Assembly (NCBI RefSeq): GCF_048544455.1
Contig: NC_133530.1
Span: 18,033,748 to 18,097,747 of the forward strand
Reading direction: 5' to 3'
DNA: 64,000 bases
Origin: Silene latifolia
Taxonomy: Eukaryota; Streptophyta; Magnoliopsida; Caryophyllales; Caryophyllaceae
The translations under genes and the position numbers were made by a program. How positions within the stretch are numbered: the stretch's first letter is position 1; the number at the start of each line of letters is the position of its first letter. A model generated the notes under the pieces. It did not search any database. It worked only from the letters and a program-made list of their open reading frames with translations, and was not told the DNA's origin. Below, piece after piece: positions 22,098 to 33,139 of this stretch.

Positions 22098-22345
22098 TGT
22101 TAAGGATCTTCCTCAAATCTCTCCAACTAAGGAAGATATTATTTAGTTACTAATTTTAGTCCTAGTCAATATGTTAATTATCTTGTGTATATTATTAGAT
22201 CTTATTCTTTCCTATATTCTTGTATATTTGTTATTATTGCTAACTTGTTCCTTAGGCTAGGTTTTAGTATATAAGCAATGTAATCTCTGTATTCGTTCAA
22301 CACATCAATATACAATTTACATTCATCTTACGCCTTACTCTTATA
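22098..22345 (+). repeat. 5' LTR of RE1-like Copia
   Basis: 248 bp, TGTTAAGG to CTTATA. Ends TG...TA rather than TG...CA in both copies. Confidence 0.92.
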
Positions 22346-22359
22346 TGGTATCAATCGCC
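22346..22359 (+). other. Primer binding site of RE1-like Copia
   Basis: TGGTATCAATCGCC directly follows the LTR. TGGTATCA matches the complement of plant initiator tRNA-Met, the usual Copia primer. Confidence 0.8.
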
Positions 22360-22389
22360 TTCGATCCTTCGACTTTGTAATCCTCGCTC

Positions 22390-25224
22390 ATGGCACACAA
22401 CACCCTCGTCGTCCCAAACGCCGCTGAAAACGCCACCCCCATCATCTTCGTCAACCTCTCCCAATGCAAAACCCTAACCACCACCAACTACACTCAATGG
22501 TCCTTCCAAATCCAGTCCTTCCTTGAAGGGCTCGACCTATTCACCTACCTTGATGGCACCCTAGCCTGCCCTCCCAAAACCGTCATCGTGGACAACAAGC
22601 CTACTGCCAATCCCGCCTATTCCACATGGGCTAGACAAGACCGTCTTCTCCTCGCCTCTCTTGTTGGAACCCTCGATGCCAACATAGCTCCCCTTGTCAC
22701 TCGTTCCAAGTCCTCCCACGAGGCTTGGACCACACTTGCCTCTACCTTTGCCAACCCCTCACGGGGTCACATCCTCCAAATCAAAAATCGACTCGAAACC
22801 ATCACAAAGAAACCCGACCAAACCGTTACTGACTATATGCATCAAATCAAAACATGTACCCTCGAACTCGCCCAACTCGGTAAACCCATGGACCCCGAGG
22901 ACATCATCTCGAAGGTGCTCTGTGGCCTTGACTCGACGCACTATCGAGCCATCAAAGAAACGGTTGAAGCCCGAGATACCCCAATCACCTTCGATGCCCT
23001 TCACGAAAAGCTTATAAACCACGACTTACAGCACCCTCACACCACCTCTGCCTCCCCTCTTCCCACCTCCGTCTTTGCAGCTCAATACCGCTCCAACAAT
23101 CCAACACGCTACCCTCCACGTGCCCCTCCCCAATCCCCTCCTCTGCTTCCTACCCCGTCCCCTGACACCTTGGTATGCCAGTACTGTGGCTACAAGGGTC
23201 ATGCGTTCCTCAACTGTAGAAACTTTAGGAAAAACCATCCCACTGTCACAATCACTCCCTATGTCCGTCCCAATCGAACCAACACCCCACGTCCCCAAGC
23301 CCACACAGCCACGGCCACACCTTCCTCTCCCGAGTCTTGGCTTGTCGACAGTGGTGCTACACACCATCTCACTAATGACCTCTCCAATCTCGCTCTTCAT
23401 GCCCCATACACAGGACCCGATGATGTTGTCATTGGAGATGGGACATCCTTACCCATCTCTAACATAGGTTCTTTCACTCTTCCTTCTTCCTCCTCCTCTC
23501 TTTATTTTCGCAATGTTTTACATGTTCCTTTAATTTCCCGCAATATTCTCTCTGTCTCCCAATTTTGTCTAGATAACAATGCCACAATTGAGTTCTCATC
23601 CTCTTCGTTTTCTTTTAAGGATATCACGACGGGCCGGATTCTTCTTCAAGGGCCACTTGACCGTGGCATCTACTCCTGGCACCCGTCCAAGCCGTCTGTC
23701 TTCACTGCTTCCTCAACTGAGTCTACTCTCCTGTGGCACCATAGATTAGGACATCCATCCAATAATGTTTTTTCTTTACTTAAGCAACAGTTTCATTTGC
23801 CTTATTCAATTTCTAGTTTCAACTATTGTAACTCCTGCAAGATTAATAAGTGCCACAAATTGCCCTTTGCTTCCTCATCGCTTATGTCCAATGCTCCTCT
23901 CGAACTTGTTTTTTCTGATGTATGGTCGTCTCCAGTTCACTCCCATGATAACTTTAAGTACTACGTAATTTTCGTTGACCACTTCACGAAATATATTTGG
24001 CTATATCCACTTCGCAAAAAGTCCGACACTTTCAATGTATTTCAACAGTTTCGTCTCCTTGTCGAAAAATACTTCCATAGACCTCTCCTCCAACTCTTCT
24101 CTGACAATGGTGAAGAGTACATTAAAATAACTCCCTCACTCTTACAAAACGGCATCTCACACCTCACCTCCCCTCCGCACACTCCCGAGCACAATGGTTA
24201 TGCGGAACGTCGCCATCGCCATATTGTTGAAACGGGACTCTCTTTACTCACACATGCCCACCTTCCTACCGTTTTTTGGCCGCAAGCCTTTGCTACAGCT
24301 GTGTACCTCATTAATCGCTTACCTACACCCACTCTCCAAAACGACTCTCCTTACTCTCGCCTCCTTCAAACATCGCCTAACTACAATAAACTACGCACCT
24401 TTGGTTGCTTGTGCTATCCCTGGCTCAAGCCCTACGCTTCCCATAAACTTGACCCTAAGTCACTCCCATGTGTATTCCTTGGTTATTCCACTACACAAAG
24501 TGCCTACCTCTGCCTCGATCCCACTACTAATCGCATCTATACATCCCGTCATGTCACGTTCGTTGAGACTGAATTCCCCTATCCTCGCCTCACCTCCACA
24601 TCCTCCCATGACCCGCCTCCCTCCAATGCTGACTGGTTCGAACCCCCAATAACCATACTCCCCACCTCAACCACTCCTCCTAACCCTCCTGCCACACCCA
24701 CATCGAACCCTCCTGCCTCACCATCCCCTACCCCTCCTGCCACACCTACTCCTCCCACCTCTCCTCCCAGCACACACGACCCCCCCTTCTTCCTCTGCCC
24801 CCTCCTCTGACCCTGAACCCCCTGCCAATCAGCCACTCCAAAACCCCATCCCTCCCCCTGCCCGTGCTATTACACGTCTATGCAACAACATTCGCAAACC
24901 CAATCCCAAGTATGCTAAGCTTGCAATAACCACCAGCCCTCACTCCCTACCCACCACGGCCAAACAAGCCCTATTGTCCCCACATTGGCGTACTGCCATG
25001 CTCGAGGAATACAACACGCTACTCCGTAATAACACTTGGTCTCTTGTTCCATCTAAAGAAGCTCATAATATTGTAGGTTGCAAGTGGGTTTTGCGGGTTA
25101 AGTACAATCCGAATAACACCATTCAAAAGTACAAGGCTCGACTCGTTGCTAAAGGTTTCCACCAACAACACGGTATTGACTACTCGGACACCTTCAGTCC
25201 AGTTGTCAAACCCGTCACCATTCG
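22390..25224 (+). pseudogene. gag-protease-integrase-RT start of RE1-like Copia
   Basis: A continuous frame from ATG 22390 runs 806 codons. Gag (UBN2-like, residues about 20-240) is followed by a zinc knuckle CQYCGYKGHAFLNC at about 260, protease WLVDSGATHHLTND at about 315, integrase HHRLGHP...CNSCKINKC at about 450 and its catalytic core (Asp in FVDHFTKY, Asp in FSDNGEEY, Glu in PEHNGYAERRHRH). The frame breaks at a 7-C homopolymer (about 24780-24787). RT resumes in another frame (LVAKGFHQQHGIDYSDTFSP) and is cut at ATTCG (25220-25224) by the nested element. Before insertion this would have been a nearly intact polyprotein. Confidence 0.9.
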
Positions 25225-28177
25225 TGTAACGCCCCGTAAATTTCGGACCGTTAATATATTTCGAAAATAATTAATTAATCAAGTAAAATTTGACAATAAT
25301 GTATTTAAAGTAAAAATAATTCAAAGAAATATAATTTTATTATATTTTGAAGAAAAGTATTTATTTTGATGGTTTTGAAATGTTTAAAAATAGTTTAAAC
25401 CGTGTATAATCTTTTATTTCGAAATAAGGGCGTATCGGGGGGAAAATGACAATTCGTTTGAACGTTGGGTAAACGAAATTGGAAATGGGTAGTATGAATA
25501 CTCAATTTAATTGTAATCTCGTGTTTAAAAACTTTGGACTTGACGGAATTTGCGTTTGACTTACGGATTTAATTATTATCAAGACAAGTCAAACCCGACT
25601 CGTAAATCCCGACTAAAAATCCCGACTCCCTCCTTCCTTTCTCCCCTTACCCGGCTCCTTCCCCCCCCCCCCCCCTTCCTTTCTTTTTCTGAAATTTTTG
25701 ATGTTCATCCTCTAAAAACCCAAAATCAAACACCATTTTCACATTCAAGCTTAAAATCGCCATAAATCCTTCGTTTCTTGTCCGTTTTTCGCGAAATTTA
25801 CCTTTCCGGAATCCCCTCGCCACGATCTACGACTTAGTATGTTCTAATTTCAGTTTTCATTAAGTTATTTTAAGACCAAATTTCGGAATTTTCGGTTTAT
25901 ATGCTTATTATTGTGTTTTAATTGTTTATTTAGGTGAAGGATTGGAAGACGAGTTCGGGGACTCGTATATTGTAGAGGATAGCGGCTAGTGTCGTTAGGG
26001 TTTGGGTTTTCAAGGTGTTAATTGCTCTTTTTCTAGCTTAAGGTAACATATTTCGAGCTACTCGACGAATTATCGTCACATGTTTTTGATTTTTGTATGT
26101 TTGGTGATTTTTGTTGGTGTAGAAATTTTCACATGTTTAGAATGGTTGCATGCATGTCAACTGTTAGCTTAAATTATGCCTTTTGTTAGTTTAAATCATC
26201 AAAATTGACTTTGGGACGATTAATTAATGTTCAGACGGTCTTATAATGTATAAAAATGAAAAAAAAAAGAGGAGAAATGGTGCGGCAGCGGGCCCGGCAG
26301 CAGCCGGCAGGCCCACGGCAGCCCCGGCCGGTCTTGGGGTTGGCCCGGGTCGGTCCGTGCTTGTTTCGCGGGTTTTCGTACAATCTTGGTCTTTTCGGGC
26401 TAATTAATATTAGAATAGAATAAGTAACAAAAGGGTAGTAATTTGAATTGAATCATTCTAGTAATAAAAAAATATGTTAATGGTAAAATTGTGCTTATAT
26501 TAATAGTTATCACATGTTAGGATAGTTTACAAAATGAATTTTATAGCGATAATTGTAATGTTTTGTTGATTGTCCGAAACACGAGCCTTAGTCCCTTTGA
26601 TCGATGCGATGTCGATTAATTGAGTGATTGGTCGGCCGCAATTTGACCCGCACTGTCGCAGGTGGGGTTGCGGGTAAAAATTCGGTTGAATGATTTAGAT
26701 AATCGGCCTTTTTCTTGTTTTAGGCCATTTATTATATCTCTATTTCACATGTGTAATTAGTTGAATTTAAATAGCTTCTTATTTAGTTAGTTGAATTTAA
26801 ATAGCTTCTTATTTTGTAATAATGGCCCTAAATTCCCCTAAAGCCTTTAATATTGTTAAAATTGCTAGAATTGGAAGTTAGTATTGAATTCTTATTGAGG
26901 AACTGTTGGGAATGTATGCTGTAAATAGACATTTATATAGTCTTTCACATGATAGAATGTTAGCATTTAGGTTGGTAAGTAGGACTTTTGCCCTCTTAAG
27001 GTTAAGTGGGTTTCTTACTTGACTTGTGTGGTGAGTCTTGTGTGGTGTGGCCTAAAGTATTCAAGCTGGGACTAGCTGTGACTAGGTCCTAGGTGAGTAT
27101 TTCGGCCTTCATCATAGATAGGTCTTTATAGTCTTTGACGAGTATATGTTCACTGCTTGATAGCCTTTGTGTTCCTGACTAGTGGATGTTTATCCAAGTT
27201 GGGGCATGACCTCAGGTACTAATTTTGATAGTATGGGGTCAGCTTAAGTACTAGCCAACCCTTCGGTGGTGTCCTTAGGGTACTCACTTCACTTGTTTTA
27301 AAAAAAGTTGTGGGTCTTGGGTGCGGTGGTGTGTATCCGCATGTCTAGGTCTCTGTGATTTTAGGCTAGGGTTGTGTTGTCTCTTGGCCATGTTTTCTTA
27401 ATAGTAACCGCTGAGCCAAGATACCGGTTCGATTACCTTCCCTACCTCGTGGTATAGACTCGAGTTACAAAGTGATTATTGACGGTGCTAAGAACTTATG
27501 CTTGTCTTTGTTATATTGCCCTTTCTTGTATGGTGATTTTATGAACTATAATAGGTGAGATGTAAGCGGTTCGCTGATTGATAAAGTTTGGATTCCTATT
27601 TGAGTGATATGATTCACATGATAGATTAGTGGTCAGTTTAGGGGTCATAGGTCAGAATTACATGATAATTACATTGTTTATCATATTGCTTACATGTTTT
27701 ACTACATGTTACATTAATTTTGACGATTCGTGGCTGGGAGGACTCGAAGTTACTCCCCACTGAATTGTGGCTTTCGTGTTTGTATAAAATGCGATTGACA
27801 GGTTGTTGATGCTTAGTTGGGGTCACAGACGGCTAGTGAGCAAGGAACTTTGGACCTAGTTTTGGCTATTTTATTAGTCAACCTTTTACACTTTTGGTTT
27901 GTATATAATTTGAAGGGACATATGTCTCCCTTTCTATTTTTGCTTTGTATCCTTATATTTCCGCGTCTTTAGTTATATATGTAAGTTAGTTTATCAGCTG
28001 TTGCAGGGTTATGACACTCTTCTTGAGTTGGAATGGTTGTGAATGGTTTAGTTAGAAAATTTTTGAAATTGCAGGTTTTTGACTAGTTGAACCATTTACA
28101 AACATATCCTACCAGTTTTTCCGTAGAAATTACGCATTTAAGTAATTTGATAACGCTATTTTTTTAAGGGTGTCACA
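25225..28177 (+). repeat. 5' LTR of Tekay-like element
   Basis: 2953 bp. It includes a C homopolymer (about 25661-25673), a GC-rich block of GGCAGC repeats at about 26281-26335 and a tandem 28-bp repeat (AGTTGAATTTAAATAGCTTC units) at about 26758-26815. Confidence 0.93.
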
Positions 28178-28179
28178 GT

Positions 28180-28192
28180 TGGTATCAGAGCC
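28180..28192 (+). other. Primer binding site of Tekay-like element
   Basis: TGGTATCAGAGCC, complementary to initiator tRNA-Met, starts two bases after the LTR end. Confidence 0.85.
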
Positions 28193-28351
28193 TATTGCTC
28201 CCGATGCACGTTTGTGCACCCCACTTAGAATCACTTGACCTTTGAATAATAAACTTGAGAGAAGGGTAGGATGGGTAGAATTAGGATTTTATGTGGTAGT
28301 CTGATTGTGATTGCTAATTGATAGGTACTAATTAATTTTCTTCTTTTTAAG

Positions 28352-29460
28352 ATGGCTCCGCCAAGGAGAGACATTGATGATGCTATCTTATTAGTTCTTA
28401 CTCAAATTCTCCAAAATCAACAAAATCAACAGAATCAGCAAACTCCTCTTCCTCCGCCTGCTGAGGGTACTCCTGGCACCTATACTTGGGTGGCTAATCA
28501 GCTGACCCGAATCAACACTCCCACTTATGGTGGAGAGATTGATCCAGCTGCTCTTACAGGGTGGTTTAGGGAGTTGGAGAAAAGCTTTACTTTATATGAT
28601 GTCAAGGAGGAACATAAAGTGAAGCTAGCCTCTCATTTCCTAGTACGAGAAGCAGACCGGTGGTGGTCCATGACTGGGCCTACCGTGTCAGCTGAACCAG
28701 GATTTGATTGGGTACGTTTCAAGGAGTTAGTGGAGGCCCGTTTCTATCCTCAAGAGCTGAAGCAGCAAAAGTTGAAGGGATTCATGGAGTTGAAGCAAGG
28801 AAGCCTTCCAGTTCAGACCTTCACTGATAAGTTCAATGAGTTGGCTCATTATGCCACTAGGTTAGTGAAGGATGACAATGAAAAAGCCTTCTTCTATCTT
28901 AAAAAGCTCTCTCCTAAGATCAAAAGTATGGTCCGTCGGGATTCTACTAGCTTTGTTTCCATTTATAATGATGCTCTATGGGCCGAGAATTCATTGAAAG
29001 AGATTGAAAATGAAGCTCGTGCAACTAGTTCTAGTCTTGGCAAGAGGCCTTTATATCCCTCTTCTAGGCCCTTTACTCCTTCACCTGAGTTCATTTCATC
29101 TCCCTCGACCCAAACAAGAGGAGATTTTTTTCTAATGTTCAAGCTAACCGGGGCGGTCAATCTTCAGCTGTTAGTGATAATAAAGGTATTAGAGACCGAT
29201 TGTGCTATAACTGCAAGAAACCAGCACACCCTGGTAAATGCTTCATTGACCCTATCATATGCTTTACTTGTAACAAACCGGGTCACAAGGCTAATGTTTG
29301 CCCGGAGAGGAAGGTGATGGCTCCTACCACTCCTGTCGTCCCAGTGAGGCCTGTGAGGCCGAAGGGTCGTATCTTTGTTATGAGCCGAGCTGAAGCTGAG
29401 GCACATCCTGATATCATTACCGGTACATTTTCTATTTTTGATGCTCCTTGTTTGGTACTA
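28352..29460 (+). pseudogene. gag of Tekay-like element, frameshifted
   Basis: From ATG 28352 (MAPPRRDIDDAILLVLTQIL) the gag core includes ALTGWFRELEKSF and READRWWS, typical of chromovirus gag. The frame shifts at a T7 run near 29125-29131 and continues in the next frame to a double zinc-knuckle-like region (CYNCKKPAHPGKC, then CFTCNKPGHKANVC) around 29200-29305. A glutamine-asparagine repeat lies at residues about 20-32. The product would package the element RNA. Confidence 0.88.
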
Positions 29461-32400
29461 TTTGATACGGGTGCCTCTTTATCTTTTATTTCAATAAAAC
29501 TTTCCAACAAATTATCACTTGAATCATCACAAGAAGAAAGCACATCTATATCTTTACCCTCTGGTGATGTCTTTCCTGCTCAAAAATCTATCCGGAATTT
29601 CCTATTTCTATTGTGGGATCTATATTTCCAGCAAATCTTTTCCAATTTCCACTTGAAGAATTTGATGTCATTTTGGGCATGGATTGGTTACATACTCATC
29701 ATGCTCGATTTGAATGTCGAGACCAGAAAATAATTCTTACAAACCCTTCAGGTCACCGTGTGTCTTATCAAATGGTTAAAAGACAAACCGGTACTAAACT
29801 AATTTCTGCTATGAAGTTTGTCAATGCAATGAAAAAGGGTCATCAAGCCTTTTTGTGTATGGTGACTTCTTCTGATTCTTCTTCTCTGCCTCCTAAAGAG
29901 AACATTCCTGTAGTATGTGAATTTCCCGATGTTTTTCCGATGAGCTACGGAATTCCTCCGAAAGGGAAGTTGAATTTGTTATTGATCTTATTCCTGGTAC
30001 CGGCCCTATTGCTAAAGCTCCTTATAGGCTGGCACCGTCTGAAATGAAAGAGCTGAAGACTCAGCTGGATGACTTGATTGCCAAAGGTTTTATTCGACCT
30101 AGCTTTTCACCTTGGGGTGCTCCTGTTCTCTTTGTAAGAAAGAAGGATGGATCTATGCGATTATGCATAGATTATCGTGAGCTTAACCGAGTTACTATCA
30201 AGAATAAATATCCTCTTCCTAGAATTGATGATCTTTTCGATCAGCTCCGTGGTGCTTCTACTTTTTCTAAAATTGATCTTCGTTCGGGCTATCATCAAAT
30301 TCCGGTCAGAAGTGATATTTCTAAAAGCGCCTTGATACGAGATATGGTCATTTCGAGTTTACGGTGATGCCATTCGGTTTGACCAATGCTCTGTTTGTAT
30401 TCATGGATCGGATGAACCGTACTTTTAGAGAACACCTCGACAAGTGCGTTGTGGTGTTCATTGATGACATCTTGATCTATTCTAAATCTGAAGAAGAACA
30501 TGTCCAACACCTTCGTGCTATTTTGGAGATTTTGCGCCGTGAAAAATGGTATGCTAAATTCTCTAAATGTGAATTACAGTTACCTAAAGTGACCTTCCTT
30601 GGGCATGTCATTTCAAAAGAGGGTGTTATGGTTGATCCTGCCAAAATTGAAGCCGTTGTTGATTGGAAAAGTCCAACCAATGTTTTGGAAATCCGTAGTC
30701 TCCTAGGCTTGGCGGGTTACTATCGGCGATTTGTGAAGGATTTTTCAAAGATTGCTAGGCCGATGACTCAGTTGTTGAAGAAAGAGTCTAAGTTTGTGTG
30801 GTCTGAAGAATGTGAAAATGCCTTCCAGGAATTGAAAAAGAGGTTGACTACCGCTCCGGTGTTGACCTTACCTGAAGAAGGAGTGGACTTTGATGTTTAC
30901 TGTGATGCTTCTAAGCATGGTTTAGGTTGTGTCTTGATGCAAAAGGGAAAGTCATTGCTTATGCCTCTCGACAGCTTAGAGTTCATGAAGTTAACTACCC
31001 GACTCATGATCTTGAATTAGCTGCGGTAGTACATGCTTTGAAGATTTGGAGACACTACCTCATTGGAGTCCATTGCAACATCTATACCGACCACAAGAGC
31101 CTGAAATATCTCTTTACCCAAAAAGAGTTGAACATGAGACAAAGGAGATGGTTAGAATTGGTGAATGACTATGATGCCAACCTAATATATCATGAAGGAA
31201 AAACTAATGTGGTGGCTGATGCTCTTAGCAGAAAATCCTGTCATTCCTTGAATTCTTTTCGGGAATTACCTCCTGAACTTGCTTTAGAACTTCAAAAATT
31301 GGGACTAAGCCTTGTAAAAAGGGGCTCTCATCATCTTGATGCCATGTCAGCTGAACCTGACTTCCACCGTGAGATCCGTACTTGCCTTCCTAATGATCCT
31401 ACTTTCATATCCATTCGAGCTAAAATTCAACTTGGGCAAGCTAAGGATTGTAAGATTGATGATGATGGGTATCTCCGTTATCATGGTAGAATCTATGTTC
31501 CGAGTGCAGCTGATTTGAGAAAAAGAGTTCTTGATGAAGCACACCTTTCTCCTTACTCCATTCATCCGGGGGGTACCAAAATGTACAAAGATTTGAGATT
31601 ACAATTCTGGTGGCCTAGGATGAAAATTGAAGTTATGGAGTATGTCAGTAAATGCCTCACCTGTCAGAAAGTAAAGATTGAGCATCAAAAGCCCGGGGGT
31701 TTACTTCAACCCTTGGATGTTCCTCTTTGGAAATGGGAGTCTATTTCCATGGACTTTGTGATGGCCTTACCCAGGACTTCCACTGGGAAGAATGCTATTT
31801 GGGTGGTTGTGGACCGATTGACTAAATGTGCTCGGTTTATTCCCATCAAAGAAACCTGGAGTTTAGAAGTTCTAGCTCGTACCTATGTGGATGAGATAGT
31901 GCGCTATCATGGGGTTCCTAAAGATATAGTTTCAGATCGGGATCCTCGATTTTGTTCTCGTTTCTGGACTGCATTACAGGAGGCCTTGGGTAGTAAACTA
32001 TTAATGAGCACTACTTTTCACGCCGCCACTGACGGTCAAACTGAGAGAACAATTCAAACCTTAGAGGATCTTCTTCGTGCATGTGCCTTAGATTTCCAAA
32101 CTTCTTGGGAGAAATGTTTACCTTTGGTTGAATTCTCTTACAACAACAGCTATCAAGCCTCCATTAAAATGGCACCATATGAGGCTCTGTATGGTAGAAA
32201 ATGTCGTACTCCTGTCTGTTGGGATCAAACCCAAAATGTTCCAATGTTAGGCCCTGATTTGGTGACCGAGTCCATTGAACAAGTTAAGATCGTTTCTGGA
32301 GCGGATGAAAGCCGCTCAGGACCGTCAAAAATCATATGCTGATGTCCGTCGTCGACCACTTTCCATTGAGGTTGATGATCAAGTATTCCTTAAAGTGTCA

Positions 32401-32790
32401 CCTATGAAAGGGGTGAAACGGCTTGGCGTTAAAGGGAAGCTGAGCCCTAAATATATTGGACCTTTTCAGGTGATTGAAAAGATTGGTCCTGTTGCTTACC
32501 GTTTAGAATTGCCCCCAAATCTGAGCAAGGTTCATAATGTCTTCCATGTTTCTCAGTTGAGGAAGTACATTAGTGACCCTAGCCATATAATCCAAGAAGA
32601 GATTCTTGAATTGGAGCCTAACTTGGTGGTTGTAGAAAGGCCAATTCGGATTCTTGAAAAAGCCAACAAGCAACTTAGGAGCAAAGTTGTACCTTTAGTC
32701 CGTATTCTTTGGCGTTGCGGAAATGTCGAAGAAGAGACTTGGGAGACTGAAGCTTCTATGTTAGCCAAATATCCTGAGTTATTCTTGTAA
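29458..32790 (+). pseudogene. pol of Tekay-like element: protease, RT, RNase H, integrase, chromodomain
   Basis: Protease site LFDTGASLSFIS is at about 29460. RT blocks include [19 protein letters not shown] (about 30130), [10 protein letters not shown] and catalytic [12 protein letters not shown] (about 30460). RNase H starts [18 protein letters not shown] (about 30890) and ends [11 protein letters not shown]. Integrase has an HHCC region ending CLTCQKVK, then DDE residues in [16 protein letters not shown] and [10 protein letters not shown]. The C-terminus (PIRILEKANKQLR, then WETEASMLAKYPELF) is a chromodomain, thought to steer integration through histone marks. Frame breaks occur near 29610, 30000, 30335, 30950 and 32300. 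Confidence 0.9.
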
Positions 32791-33139
32791 GGTATTCCTT
32801 TTCTTACTCTTTTTCCGAGTTTCTAAGCCTTGTATAATCATATTTAGTAAAGATAGTATTCTTACTATAGAATTTTAAACTAAAAGTTTGAAAATGCTTT
32901 TATGATTTTCAATGGTTTTAACATTAGTGAATGTTAAATCTCGTTGTTGGTGACGTCCCAATAATGGGTTTTCTCATTTATTGGTGTAGAAATATTTTTA
33001 TATCTTGATATGATTATGGATGTTCTTGTCTGATCAACAAGAGTATCACCGTTTCATTGAAAAGATACCTATATTCTCTTATATCTATAATTTCTTCTTC
33101 TAAGTTTCGAGGGCGAAACTTTTTAAAATGAGGGGTGAT

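Noticed and set aside
22694..24652. Alternate-frame ORFs inside the RE1-like Copia
   Set aside because: They overlap the well-supported gag-pol frame and arise from its C-rich codon use.
27638..27826. 62-aa minus frame repeated at 35566-35754
   Set aside because: It is identical in the two Tekay LTRs and simply reflects LTR identity.
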